Assembly (NCBI RefSeq): GCF_964340395.1
Contig: NC_135555.1
Coordinates: 24,321,225-24,385,224 of the forward strand
Source of the DNA: Glandiceps talaboti
Taxonomy: Eukaryota > Hemichordata > Enteropneusta > Spengelidae
Length of the DNA: 64,000 nucleotides
Reading direction: 5' to 3'
Part shown: piece by piece, positions 23,461-35,895 of the stretch
Position numbering within the stretch: the first letter of the stretch is position 1
Layout: the number at the start of each line of letters is the position of its first letter
Notes under the pieces: model-generated
Told to the model about the DNA's origin: nothing
Database searches by the model: none
What the model saw: only the letters and a program-made list of their open reading frames with translations
Position numbers and translations under genes: made by a program

Positions 23461-23611
23461 ATAAATTGCAATACATACGTAATATATGTGTGTATATATA
23501 CATAAAATGAAAGAAGACGAGTATGATATTACATTATGTATTTACGCTACGGACCGTTTCACCAGAAGGGTCATCGGGCGTGAACTGCTGCTTACTACTG
23601 ACGTAGTCTGT

Positions 23612-23668
23612 ACAATACAGTACAGTACAGTACAGTACAGTACAGTACAGTACAGTACAGTACAGTAC
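23612..23668. repeat. (TACAG)n pentanucleotide
   Basis: About eleven tandem tacag units ending in tactttact. Confidence 0.93.
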
Positions 23669-23799
23669 TTTACTTAGGTGTATTTTCATGGTGTCATATT
23701 ATGTCATCTTGTGGTAGAAAAACTTACATGTGTAGCTGTACATGTAACATATAAGAAATGAAATGTGACCTGAACATGTGGAATTGTGCACAAACACAA

Positions 23800-24132
23800 A
23801 TCGTTTAAGACTTCTACAAAAATTATCAAAGATTCAACACATCCACTACATACAGAATATGAATATCTACCAAGTGGTCGTCGCCTCAGAGTACCACGTG
23901 CACGTACAAACATATTTAAGTATAGCTTTGTTCTAAGATCCATTCTTCTCATCAATAACATGTAACCGCTACTGTCTGTATGTATTTATATGTATTGTAA
24001 TCCTAACTTTACTTTTCATGGATTATGTATTTAAGTTAATGTAAACTGTGTGGATATATAGTTTGTCTTTTTTCTGTCAACGCAACGAAAATTTCATGAT
24101 CGACATGATGAATAAAGTTATTATTATTACAA
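23800..24132 (+). mobile_element. LINE 3' end (CR1-like)
   Basis: An open stretch ending at 23965 reads KDSTHPLHTEYEYLPSGRRL and then RVPRARTNIFKYSFVLRSI. This matches the 'HPL..EY..LPSGRRYRVP..KTNR.K.SFVP.SI' C-terminus of CR1/Rex-type polymerases. A ~150-base 3' UTR follows, ending aataaagttattattatta. It is 5'-truncated. Confidence 0.78.
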
Positions 24133-24367
24133 ACATAACCAATTTAGGACACTTTGAAATAATATATGGCAAACACGGTGACTGAAAGTGCCCGACCCAG
24201 CCTGTGTCTAGATATTGGATATTCAATGTCCACGTATATAGTTAGTCTAGCTCCTATATTTTTGTACATCTAATGTATGATAACTACAATCATCTCCATT
24301 AGAAGTCCCAAATTGATTTATGGTTGAGATCAATAGTTCAATGTAGGGTAAAAACTAAATTCTTTTA

Positions 24368-24835
24368 GTGTGGGGTGAGAGGAGGTCTTTTATAATGAAA
24401 TCTGTTTTGTACCCCAATACAAACATTTCTAAAAATGTCATTGGAATAATTGACAGTGACAGTGACAATGACACTGACAATAATGTCATTGGAATAATTG
24501 ATAGTGACAGTGACAATGACACTGACAATATTGTCATTGGAATAATTGACAGTGACAGTGACAATGACACTGACAATATTGTCATTGGAATAATTGATAG
24601 TGACAGTGACAATGACACTGACAATATTGTCATTGGAATAATTGATAGTGACAGTGACAATGACACTGACAATATTGTCATTGGAATAATTGATAGTGAC
24701 AGTGACAATGACAGTGACAGTTCTGCAAGTGATGACAGAGACGGTGAAATTTTAGCTAGACATACTCGAGGTAAGGTTTTTAAAGAAGTGGCAGACTTGC
24801 GACTCATTTCATTTCCAATAAAAATGTCGTCATAA
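24368..24835 (+). pseudogene. Acidic repeat ORF, transposon-derived?
   Basis: 155 codons open. The middle is six copies of a 48-bp unit encoding IVIGIIDSDSDNDTDN, followed by DSSASDDRDGEILARHTRGKVF. The last part resembles the tail DNDIRELLQVTRSGRVCTTW found inside the element at 40200-41053, after its own Asp-rich tract. Both may be relics of the same mobile-element protein exon. Function is unknown; no start context or splice signals support a host gene. Confidence 0.45.
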
Positions 24836-24849
24836 AAGAGCTGACTCAT

Positions 24850-25576
24850 GTTTTACTTTTTTAATGGCCACTCCCCCCCATTAAATTAAGCATAAATATT
24901 TCCTACCACTTATTTTCGTTGGAAAAAAATTGATGCTCCCCTAGGTAAAAGTGAACACTACCCAAGCCTTATTTGCAGCACAACTCATCAGAATATTTTC
25001 ATTCAATTATTTTCCTATAAGGTGTAGAATTCGAAAGAGAACCTCTACCTGTATTGATCGCCATCCCATCCCATCCCCACAATACTAGGCTCTAGACTTG
25101 CATGGACATGTTAAACCCATGACTTAAAGCGACAGGTTTAGACTTGGATGAAATGTGAACGACCTATAGTCCGAATGTAAAACTACAACAAGACATTTAA
25201 TGGTGTCATTAAAAAGTGTTCAAATTCAATGGCGGAACGGACTGGGTATTTGTTACTGGTTTTCTGTCACCTACATGTTTAATATAAAGAAGGGTAGTTG
25301 GAAGACACATTTTATGGCATTGTAAAATCTGATGGTCAGAAATGAATTATAAATTATTAGGCTTTTATCTACGTCGACAAATAACATGCTCCAAAGGAGA
25401 TCGTAAGTTGGACCGGATACATAGCGTTCATTAGATAGGTATTCTACAAGGTAAACATTACGATAATTTGTATTTAAATTTACAAGTCAACACACACGTC
25501 AGTTTGTTTGTGTGATATTTGAGATAAATTATATAACATGTTGTCATCCGAATCCGATATGGTTCAGGAGAAGTAA

Positions 25577-25607
<31 letters not shown>

Positions 25608-26790
25608 CCTCCCTCCCTCTCTCTCTCTCTCGGGTACAATCAATGGACCACCACCCCTCACCACCCCACACCACCCCCCACACACAGCATCACAGGCTAT
25701 CACAGAGTTTCAACTGTAAACGGGCAGTAATATAACTTATTTATACTTTTGATGTCAAATACATTGACACGTTTATAAATGAAGGTGTGTCTCACGTCTA
25801 TCTGGGGATTATTACAATTCGTTAGATTAAAGTACTGCTGTAACATGTACTTCTCAACAAATATGAAATTTGAATTAATGTTATTTTTTCGTCAAAAAGT
25901 GTTCGCCATACAGCAACGTTACCCGTACTAGTAAAGGAATGTATTATCTATCATTATACAGAGACAATTGGTGTCATTGAAAAGTATCTAAGTGCATTAG
26001 ATCAATATCACAATTGTTAAAGTTTCAGTCAATATGACAATAGTTGTTTAAGGTATCAAACAAGAATAAAAGGTAGTAGTATGTCCTGGTAGGTCAAGCT
26101 ACTGGTAGCGTACTATGATTAGATATCGAATTGTATTAAATTGAATAGAATTGAACAGTTACACTAAAAGTGACAATGCAGCAAACTATTACTACGGACA
26201 TTGACAGTTATGAGTTATGTATGTGTGATACATACAGCACGTACATGCATAGATCCGTCTCTGATAGAGTACACGGTCAAAACGTCTTTCATTGGTGTCC
26301 CCGTTACTTGGATATGACAATTTGTTCCCCATAATCATATTGGTTAATGTTACATGTAATTTACATTTTTACAAAAAAAACAAGTTGTTCATGAAGAAGG
26401 ATGTTAAATGTATGGAAAGCCGTTTGGGACCGTCTTCTCCTTCTCTCTCCGGTCAATTGCGAACACCACACAGAGAGGCGTCTTTATGTACTTGGTCAAC
26501 TGGAACGAGCAATATATAAAAGGTCTATGCAAAGTAACAGATCTATAATTCTAAATAATAATATTGTTATATCCGATTCTAATGTACTGATAAATGAATG
26601 GTTATGAAAACAATGAAAGTGTGAATATTGCCAAACAGTTTCATAACTATAGAATTCATTGACGCCAGACTGTACGCGATTTTGTAATTTCAGTGGTGGA
26701 TGACTAAAGTGAGTTAATCGTTTGGAGATAATTTTTGAGGACTGCAAAAAAGATTTGACCGAAATATTTTCCTCTCAGCCCCACCTCCCG
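24850..26790. other. Intergenic, no gene seen
   Basis: Contains a (ct)n/(ccct)n tract at 25577-25632 and otherwise unremarkable AT-rich DNA. An open frame at 26401-26607 (starts MLNVWKAVWDRLLLLSP) is not recognised. Confidence 0.45.
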
Positions 26791-27762
26791 TAAGGGACAG
26801 GTCAGTTTCTCCAGCCTGGGGGTACATTTTTAAATCGGGCCGACAAAAAGTCACTGCCCCCCCCCCCCATCTGTAAAACCAAAAACAGGCTGACCCCCAT
26901 ATCACTTAATTCTAAAACATAATGACCTCCCCCTCATATATATGTAATATTCACATGACAGGTATTTTTTGATCGTGACTCAGTGTGGACTGCTTGACTG
27001 TCTTGCAAATACTTGATAAGATCCCGGGTTAGCACTATCATAATTATAATTATTGACTACACAGGGTAAATATATTCCAAAAGGAGTTTAATAGCATCTT
27101 GACAGTGAAAGTTAGGGGAAAGCTTGAGAAGGGAATATGTACATCTGTTATGGGGGTTGGGTCCTAGGGGTCTCCCCCTAGAAGGCTTGGAGGTTTTTTA
27201 CTCTGAAAAATCAATTTTGAGAGTATTCAGACCCTTTCAGACAATAATTTTCAAGCTTTACAAGACAGTACCAACATGTAAAAAGCAACTACATAGGGTT
27301 GAAGTACTTTTGAAATATACTTTGATAGCATCTTGACAGTAAGAGGGGAAGAGCTTGAGACTTGGATATGTCCATCTCATGTGGGGGTCCAAGGGGTCTC
27401 CCTCTGGAAGCCCTGGAGGATTTTTACTCTTAAAGCTAATATTTAGGCTATTCAGACCCTTTTCAAGCAATAACTCAATCCATGCTTTACAAGACAGCAC
27501 CATCAAGTATCAGAAACTATTCTTTATAACTTACACAGGTTGAAATATGTTAAATGGCATCATTATATACATGTAGTAAAGGTCAGCACATCTAATGGTA
27601 GTATCATTGGTAGGGGAGATTTGGAGTTTAAGGCAATTTTAGACTATCTTGGCAAACATTTCACATCTTTAAAAGACTATCATATCAAATTAGAATTGGG
27701 TGAAAATATTTAAGAAAAGTTTAATACCATTATGACAGTAAAAGGTTGTTGGTGCATCTGAT

Positions 27763-27807
27763 TTTTACCTCCCGTAAGGGTACGGGAGGTATTAAAAGGG
27801 GAATGTG

Positions 27808-27854
<47 letters not shown>

Positions 27855-29378
27855 GTGTGTCATCATTTTCTAAAAATCGGCTGGCTCAATTGTAATGAAA
27901 TTTGGGATATATAATCTTTAGGGTAATAGCTAGACCTGATTAGGTTTTGAGCTAGATCTATTAATGTTTAATTAGAGAAATTTGCATATTAATGAAATCA
28001 ACTAATTATGCAATATGTAGTAAAGGTCAGCACATCTAATGGTAGTATCATTGGTAGGGGAGATTTGGAGTTTAAGGCAATTTTAGACTATCTTGGCAAA
28101 CATTTCACATCTTTAAAAGACTATCATATCAAATTAGAATTGGGTGAAAATATTTAAGAAAAGTTTAATACCATTATGACAGTAAAAGGTTGTTGGTGCA
28201 TTAATTATGCAATATCTTAAGACTGCATACTTCAATTTCAATATAATTTAGTATATTCGTTCAACATAACAACATACATTTGTCCTATAAAATTCGTTGA
28301 TGTATCTTACGGCGTTAATGAATAGTTTGCATAATTAATTATTTTTGGTAATTAGGCTATATCTTAAGAATACATACTTCAAATTCAACATAATTTAGTA
28401 CATATGTTAACCATAAGAAAACACATACGTCCTATCAAGTTTGTTGATGCACCGTACAGTGTTAATGAATAATTTGCATAATTAATGATTTTCGGTAATT
28501 AGGCTATATCTTAAGAATACATACTTCAATTCCAATAGAATTCAGTACACACCTTAACCATAACAATCACATATGTCCTGTAAAGCTTGTTGGTGTACCT
28601 TTCAGTGTTAATGAATAATTTGCATAATTAATTATTTTTGGTAATTAGGCTATATCTTAAGAATACGTACTTCAAATTCAACATAATTTAGTACGTACGT
28701 TAACCATAAGAAAACACATATGTCCTATCAAGTTTGTTGATGCACCGTACAGTGTTAATGAATAATTTGCATAATTAACGATTTTCGGTAATTATGCTAT
28801 ATCTTAAGAATACATACTTCAATTCCAATATAATTCAGTACATACATTAACCATAACAAATTGTGTATGTCATAAAAAGTTAGTTGATGTACCTTACAGT
28901 GTTAATGAATAATTTGCATAATTAATTATTTTCGGTAATTAGGCTATATCTTAAGACTGCATACTTCAATTTCAATACAATTTAGTACATACGTTAACCA
29001 TAACAAAACGGATATGTCCTATAAAATCTTTTATATAGCTTAGATTTAATGAAAAATTTGCATAATTAATTATTTTAGGTAACTAGGTTGTATCTTAAAA
29101 ATGCAAGCTTCAAATTTCGTATAATATGATACGTACATCAACCATAATAATACGCACCTGTCCTATGAAGTTTGTTGCTACAACTTTTTCCTTTAATGAG
29201 TATTTTGAATAATGAACGATATTCAGTAATTAAGCTGTATCATACACGCTTACATACATTAACCTAAGAAAGCACGCTTGTCCAAAAAACAACGCCTGTT
29301 ACCATAGTTTTTTTTAGTTTAATGAGTTATTTGCATAATTAGTGATTCCCTTACGGGAGGCATTCAGTTTAAATCTGG
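27763..29378 (+). mobile_element. Helentron/pearl-like element (copy 1)
   Basis: Starts ttttacctcccg with a 10-bp-stem hairpin (acctcccgta/tacgggaggt, 27767-27790). It continues with a (gtct)n block (27807-27855) and then, from about 28200, seven to eight core repeats of ~147 bp. Each carries ggtaattaggctatatctta and aatttgcataattaat. It ends gggaggcattcagtttaaatctgg. Copy 2 (31460-32446, inverted) shares both termini and a GA/CA block. No protein is encoded, so it is non-autonomous. Confidence 0.7.
28015..28200 (+). repeat. Exact 186-bp copy of 27571-27756
   Basis: The 186 bases are identical to 27571-27756, which belongs to the surrounding Harbinger-like element, but here they sit inside the nested pearl-like element. 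The insert is bordered on both sides by taattatgcaatat (28003-28016 and 28202-28215). Confidence 0.93.
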
Positions 29379-30770
29379 TAACTGTAGGGATGTATATGTT
29401 ACCTTTACTGACCTGTCTTGTGTTATGAAGATGAATTTGGTTGGAAAGATTGAACATTTCAGTGAGGTAACTAGGTGCATTGCCTGTTACGGATTTGTAG
29501 ACGAGTGTTGCCAGTTGGCGCTTCCATCTAATTTGAGGGTTGACCTAACCCAAGTTTTCATATACCCAACCCGTACTAGTATCACGGGGAACTTCGAGAA
29601 GCAATCGACCAGCTCGTTTATGGAGGAGCTCAAGTGTCTTCAAATACTTTTGATTCGTATTACACCATACATTCGCAGCATAATCGAAATGGGGAAGGAC
29701 TAAGGTATTGAACATCACCTTCCTAAGTCCCATCGGCAAAAAGTGTTTGATTCTCGACAGTAGACCAAGTTTTAGAGAAATTTTAGCAGAAATTTTGGAA
29801 ATATGAGTTGAAAATTTCAAATTTGAATCCAGCCAAACCCCTAAGTATTTGAAATCAAATACTTGCTCTACTAGGTCTCTCTGTATTTGAATTTGCAAAA
29901 CTGAATTTAATTTTAGTCTGTGAAGAACCGAGAAGCATGGTCTTGGTTTTACTTGTATTCAGTGTTAACTTGTTTGAGTCAAGCCAGGCCTTGACATGCA
30001 TTATTTCCTCTGTGAGTGTCACTTCAATATCGGCAACTGATTTGCTTGAATAGAAAATAGCCGTGTCATCTGCATACATAATTACTTGAGCCTTTATAAC
30101 TGTTTCCGGCAAGTCATTGATATAAAGGGTGAAAAATAAAGGTCCCAGGATTGAACCTTGGGGTACCCCACAAGAAATGCCCATGCTTTCTGATAATGTG
30201 GAATCTAACTCTACAACGTGTGTACGACCTGTTAGATAGGCACGGAACCATGCCAATGCACTGCCTTGTATTCCAAATTGATGTAGTTTCTGAAGCAGCA
30301 GTCCATGATCTACTGTATCGAATGCTTTCTTCAGATCTAGAAATATTGCACCAGTGAGTGGTTTACGATCAATATTACTATACAGAATATCTGTTAATAA
30401 GGGCCGTTGCCGTGGAGTAACCTGGCCAAAATCCTGACTGACATCTATTTACAATGTCATTTTCATCTAGATAGCTGTACAGCTGATCATGGACAGCTCT
30501 TCCCAATATCTTAGAAACTACAGGGAGGATATATATTGGTCGGTCATTACCAACGTCAGTTCTATCCCCTTCTTTAAATAATGGCACAACCCTAGCTCGT
30601 TTCCACTCTGCAGGAACCTGTCCTGTCTGTAGAGACATATTAAAGATGTATGTCAATGAGGATTATATTTACGGAGCCGCATATTTAAGTAACCGTGCAC
30701 TGACATTGTCAATACCAGTGGCTTTAGCAATACAGAGTTTCGACAATTGTCTACAAACGTACTCAGTGGT
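29379..30770 (-). mobile_element. Non-LTR retrotransposon (CR1/Jockey-like), 5'-truncated
   Basis: The minus strand encodes, in order: KATGIDNVSARLLKYAAP (near 30720), LQTGQVPAEWKRARVVPLFK, GVPQGSILGPLFFTLYINDL, the catalytic VIMYADDTAIFYSS, LDSNKLTLNTSKTKTMLLG, DFKYLGVWLDSNLKFSTHI and LVLPHFDYAANVWCN. The frame shifts several times and has stops, so it is dead. The 5' end is lost at the junction with the host element. It lies directly next to the end of the pearl-like element at 29378. Confidence 0.88.
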
Positions 30771-31459
30771 TGTTTGTTAGTTGAATGCATGAGTGACCTC
30801 TGGGGGTGAGGGAGTCCTTGGGGTTTTCCCCCTGGAAGATCTGCAGTTTTTTGCTTCTATTTAGGCAATGTTTAGGTTATTCATAACCTTTGAGGTAATA
30901 TTTCCAAGCTTCGAAAAGCTAACGTAAATGTAAGTTTTAAATGAGTTTTCCATGTCACGTAAAAATGGAACCGTAACATTGGTACAGGGTTATTAATATT
31001 GCACGTACAGTAAAGTCATCAGTATGTTAGAAAACTTTAGGTGGTCATACCTAGTGTATAATAGAAACTGGAATTTGATGAGATGTGGTGATTTGTAGTG
31101 TCAATGACATGTAGTGTCCAAAATAGTAAGTGTATTAATCCCTTCTGACAAGTTCATAGTGACAAGTAGAACATTTTAGATTAACTTCTTTTATAAACTA
31201 TCTACGAAGATTAATACGAAACCATCAAGTTCACTTTTGCCCCAAAGTGCAATATAAGTAAAGCACTGATTGTGAAACAGCCAAGCATTTACATGACATA
31301 TTCTGTAACTAGTGTGGTAGCTAGGTAATACATGTATATGTATATGTATAGTTATGTTTGAACTAATAAGTAATATTAAAGAATTCATGTAAGAAACAGG
31401 GGTAAGAACAAATATTTACATGTACCACATTTCAGACATGGCTATATGCCATTGTAGAA

Positions 31460-32446
31460 CCAGATTTAAACTGAATCCCTTCTGTAAGGGTATAGTCTTG
31501 CAATTTCATGATTAATGCAAAAAATTTAGCTCTATATCTGTGATTTTTCAAGTCCAAATGAAAGTTAGTTGTCAAAAATGTTGTTCAAATTCCCACATCC
31601 TATTCTCAGCACAGAAAAACTTGCCATCCTCGTCTTTCGTGATCCCCTACATACCCGGGATGTGGCATGTGCGTGTTGAACTTCCTTCTAGTCCAGTTGC
31701 CAGAGGTGGTTTTGGGGGGTTAACCTTGCAATGTGAGTTATATGATATTTTTTTGCAGATTCCACCTCAGAAAGGTGTCCTGTTAGCATATCTGACGGGT
31801 GCCACTTGTGCACCCCTGGACATTTTGTCATATATATTATATATATTATCAAATCAACCTCCTTTTTGAAATGTACATAAAAATGTTATCCTGTTTTATA
31901 TCTGGTGAATAAACAATTCAATTCAATTCAATTCAATATCGCGAGAAAACCGAAATACCATGTATTGCTATGGGTAAACACAGGCTTAATACGTACTGCC
32001 TATAAAACCATGTCAAAGTTACTTAAAAGTCATATTTACATGTTACACACTGTATATTATAAATAATCAGTCAATTACAAATATTTTGTCAACAGTTTTG
32101 GATATCAAAATATCATAATTAGGCCAAAGGTCAACAAATGACACCATTTCCAGTTATTATGACTTATAGGTAGTGACTGTGTTTTCTGTGTATTGTGTTT
32201 GTACATCCATGTATCATCTAGAGTGCACTCTTAAGATATAGCCTAATTACCGAAAACCATTTATTACGTTAATTGCTCATTAATATTCATTAGATGTTTA
32301 CTAAAACCTAATCAGTTCTTGCCATTACCCTATGAAACACGTCTACAAAATTCCACTTGAATTGAGCCAGATAATGGTGATACAGACACACACACAGACA
32401 CACAGACTTCATCCCTAACATATAACCTTCCTTACGGAAGGTAAAA
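31460..32446 (-). mobile_element. Helentron/pearl-like element (copy 2, inverted)
   Basis: As written it begins ccagatttaaactgaatccc and ends ataaccttccttacggaagg plus taaaa, the inverse of the termini of copy 1. The inner 32220-32400 part has the core motif (atatagcctaattaccgaaa) and a cacacagacacacagac block. It is inserted in the family A element between tgtagaa and aggatttttt. The middle (31500-31920) is unrelated to copy 1 and ends in an (attca)n-like stretch. Confidence 0.65.
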
Positions 32447-32570
32447 AGGATTTTTTTCTTCCATCAGAATCCAAAATCCACAATTTTGAAAACAGCATGA
32501 CCCCCTACTGCCAAATTTAAAAAAACAGGGTAACCCCCCCCCCCGGCCGAAGAAACTGACTGGTCCCTAA

Positions 32571-33481
32571 ACTCTACTTGTTCCCTGTGTTACGTAACGA
32601 TCTTCCCTATGTGTTCAGAATCACATTATCACACTTTTAAAACTATATATTTTTATTTGCAATTTTAATACTGAAACAAAATATAAGCAAATAATTCATT
32701 AGATTGCAAAATACAGAAATCATCAGTATTATGACGCCACTCTTGATAAATCAATAATTATAGCTGATATTAAAGTATATGTAATAATTATATTATAGCT
32801 AAACCTATAAATCAGAATTCAAATTTGCTATTGTAAGTATATATCTGGTAATGTGAATGTTATTGTAATACTCATCTGATGAATGATACTTGAAATTCGT
32901 AGATCTTCGTAGTACGTAAGCTTCTTGACACATAAAAAAATCACTCTCACACAATGTGCAATTTGCTGATAACGAAATATATGTCAAAATGAGATAGGTG
33001 TTAGAACTGTAAGGCCGATACTATGAAGTGTAAATTAGAATAAAAAAGTTGACAAATGGGAAAAAAAATTAACGTGGTAGAAACTGCAATGCCGGTTGAC
33101 ACAGTTACAGTATTCTCCAACTTTACGAGGTACCTAAATGGTCCACTTTTGACAAAGTGCTAGATCTAGCACTTAGCGAGGTGCTAGATCTAGCACTTTG
33201 CCCCGCAACAGTTCCAATTTTGAATTCTTTGTTACATGACTTTACACTTGTTCTTCTTCAATAGTGGATTACGCCCTCACAGGCCAATACTGATAGAATG
33301 CGAGTATGATGTATCAGACTCTGATATATATTTGTTGGAAACTTTGATTTACAGGAAGATACCGCGTTTGTATTTTGTCATTATAAATCTTTAACCCCGG
33401 ACCCGCGAAAATATGTAGCTATTCCCGTTAGCATCCACACTGAGCTGCCACAGGATTCAAAGGTAACAATTTCGTAATCTT
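32571..33481. other. Downstream of LDLa gene A, no gene seen
   Basis: AT-rich DNA, partly 3' UTR of LDLa gene A. The only marked structure is the double palindrome at 33155-33196. No clear AATAAA is seen close to the stop codon on the minus strand. Confidence 0.5.
33155..33196. repeat. Two adjacent perfect palindromes
   Basis: aagtgctagatctagcactt (33155-33174) is a perfect 20-base palindrome. Six bases later comes gtgctagatctagcac (33181-33196), also perfect. They lie about 290 bases after the stop codon of LDLa gene A, so could form stem-loops in its 3' UTR if the transcript extends that far. Confidence 0.9.
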
Positions 33482-33669
33482 TTATGGCTTCTTGCAAGTA
33501 TCCACATTTAGGTCGTTGGCACACTTTTTAGAGACACCATTTCGACATTCACTCTCGTCACTGCCGTCGAAGCAATCACAGATCCCATCGCAGACTCGGC
33601 AGGAATCGACGCACAGTAATGTATCCGTGCATTTGAAGTATCCATTGGGATATTCAAATGTACATTGAT
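33482..33669 (-). CDS. Secreted two-LDLa protein 'A', exon 4 (last)
   Basis: Encodes the second LDLa module, CTFEYPNGYFKC...CRVCDGICDCFDGSDESEC, followed by a tail with two more cysteines (KKCANDLNVDTCKKP) and TAA. CDGICDCFDGSDESEC is an excellent match to the LDLa calcium-binding consensus. The acceptor ctccatag precedes 33669, and entry is phase 1, matching exon 3. Confidence 0.9.
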
Positions 33670-33856
33670 CTATGGAGAGTGAACATAAAGACAATGTCAG
33701 ATCAATTTTATTGGACATCACACTAAAATTGTTTCCATGGATACCGAAAACAAATCCTTCGCCATGTGGTCATTATAATTTCTCACTATCGTGAACTTTG
33801 GAGTTTAATTTAGTGGCCAAAGTTATCATGAACTTAGGTCAGGGACTTGGAAATAA

Positions 33857-33857
33857 G

Positions 33858-33942
<85 letters not shown>

Positions 33943-33955
33943 CGCACACACACAT
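33857..33955. repeat. (CA)n microsatellite
   Basis: About 100 bases of (ca)n with a few g interruptions, in intron 3 of LDLa gene A. Confidence 0.97.
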
Positions 33956-34251
33956 GTGATAACGTATTTTTTTATTTTTTGGAATAACAACATTCTTGTC
34001 GAATCATTACTACACTGTCTAAAATGAATGCTAATGGTTCTCGTGCATTCTTGGGTAAAATACAAACGTACATACATAGTGCACAATTAAACATTTCTAA
34101 ACCCAAGTTGTCTGCTCAACAAAAATCTTACCAAACATTGCCGAATTGTCTTTTTTTACCTCCACAGACTCCCAATCATTTTAACAAGTCGTTTCCACAT
34201 GATATAGCATATATATATATCACTATTAACGATTTGGAGTTTACTACATAC

Positions 34252-34431
34252 CGTCCGATTTCAGACAGCCGGGTTGGCGTTCGTCTTCGCCAGACTGGCA
34301 GTCAATAATGCTGTCACAAATATAACTTCCAATCACACAAGCAGGCATCTTATCACCGTCGTGTTCAGAACACATAACAAACTTGTCAGTACCGGCAAAT
34401 ATATCCTGAAGTTTGTTACATAAATCAATGT
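34252..34431 (-). CDS. Secreted two-LDLa protein 'A', exon 3
   Basis: A symmetrical phase 1-1 exon of 180 bases encoding the first LDLa module: CNKLQDIFAGTDKFVMC..., then ACVIGSYICDSIIDCQSGED and ERQPGC. The cysteine spacing and C-D-S-I-I-D-C-x-x-G-E-D-E fit LDLa. The acceptor is gtttctgcag and the donor CGGACG/GTATGT. The loop after the second cysteine (SEHDGDKMPA) is longer than in typical modules. Confidence 0.88.
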
Positions 34432-34453
34432 CTGCAGAAACAAAACGAAACAT

Positions 34454-35840
34454 TAGGCAATCGTCAGTCAGCTTTACGATAACAGACGAAAATCAAACCG
34501 TTTTGTGTTTTAGTACTCCATCTAGGTTTACTACATTTTGCAGCTTGTCGAAATTCAGAGATGATTTTATAAAATGTGGATAATCTGAATTGATTTGGAT
34601 ACATTACTCACATTTATAAATTTAACTTGATCTGAACCACCAATCAGCTCTGGAAATTATAGCCACCATGATTTTAGGTTATAATTAGAACTGGGCTACT
34701 ACACCTAATATCACATTTTTAAAAAAGACATAGCTATATCACATAATGTATCTTGTTTATATTGCTATTGACTTATTGCTATAATTAAACACTCGCCTGT
34801 GAACTTGATCAAGTTAGTCTAGTTTTTCTTCCAGGTATTCGTTGCAATATCAATTTCGATAACTGAAAAGATTCGGTGACAATTAAACATCAGCTAAGCA
34901 ACACTGTTTTAAAGGCTATGCCAGTAAAACCAAAACTGACCAGTCACTTGTAAATATTCATATATCGTTGTGTGAAGTCTATTTTTTTGTCTCCTACTTG
35001 GTGGCTCAGACAATCAACTACACTTGTGTACATGTATTGGTTGGCTGGAAGTTGAAGAGCGCCACCAACAATACGTATGATCAATGAAAATAGTGACTGT
35101 GGATAGCACCTTTTGTGAATTCTGTATATCGTTTGAATTAATCGATGTTTTGAGTGGAGACAAATTATCAATAACTGCAATTGTATGTAGGTTTGTATAG
35201 AATCTAAATCGATTCACATTGATACATTTATCCATCCAAACCGAACCGAACCAAACCGAACCAAATCATTACTTAGTGTACAACCACAGAGCAATCCACA
35301 CACAATGTTTACTTTTATCAGAATGAACAATAAAGCAATCGCCTAGGGAGTCTTCAGTAATTGAATCGGTGTGGTGGAATGGGGTGGGCTATAGTTTACC
35401 AATCGGTTTACGGGGGTGGCCATTTGTGGTGATTTTGGCATCCCACACCGCTGCCATTGGTGTCATAAATTCCACAGCTGCCAGATCCCACCACTGCCAC
35501 CACTGTACAGTAATATCAGAACATATCAGTCAGCTGATGATAACTATACAGTGAATCAATTGCTGGTTATAGTGTGAGGAGAGGGGTGGGACTCATTGGA
35601 GTAAAAGGGAAACAGTGTGGTAAAATATTGGAGTTAATGTGGTGGATTGGGTATGTTGACCTAGGCCCTTTAGGTTGTGTGACTAGTCTTTGGGGTATCA
35701 GGCCTTCAGCTCCAATTAGATCAATACACATGAATTAATTTAGTACAGTGGCAGTACAGTAGTGGGAAAAAAACAATGCCTTTAAAATTATGAATGTGGA
35801 GGCAGCAGTGGGAAAACGTCAAGACGACTGTTTCATAATC

Positions 35841-35895
<55 letters not shown>

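Larger units (their letters stand above)
26794..32567 (+). mobile_element. Harbinger-like family A, composite with nested insertions
   Basis: Ends gggacaggtcagtttctcc (left) and the complement gggaccagtcagtttcttc (right). TAA lies on both outer sides (26791-26793 and 32568-32570). Its own sequence is split: 26794-27762, 30771-31459 and 32447-32567. Read in order, these pieces align with the inverse of the 1.28-kb copy at 12744-14025. The gaps are filled by two Helentron/pearl-like elements and a LINE. Inner break points fall at gcatctgatt/..gttgaatgc and tgtagaa/aggatttttt relative to the uninterrupted copy. Confidence 0.75.

Noticed and set aside
24368-24835. Host phosphoprotein-like acidic gene
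   Set aside because: The repeat-built ORF sits in repeat-rich DNA and its C-terminus resembles a transposon relic at 40.7 kb; no exon signals.
26401-26607. Open frame starting MLNVWKAVWDRLLLLSP
   Set aside because: Possibly a transposon piece, but nothing recognisable and no supporting signals.
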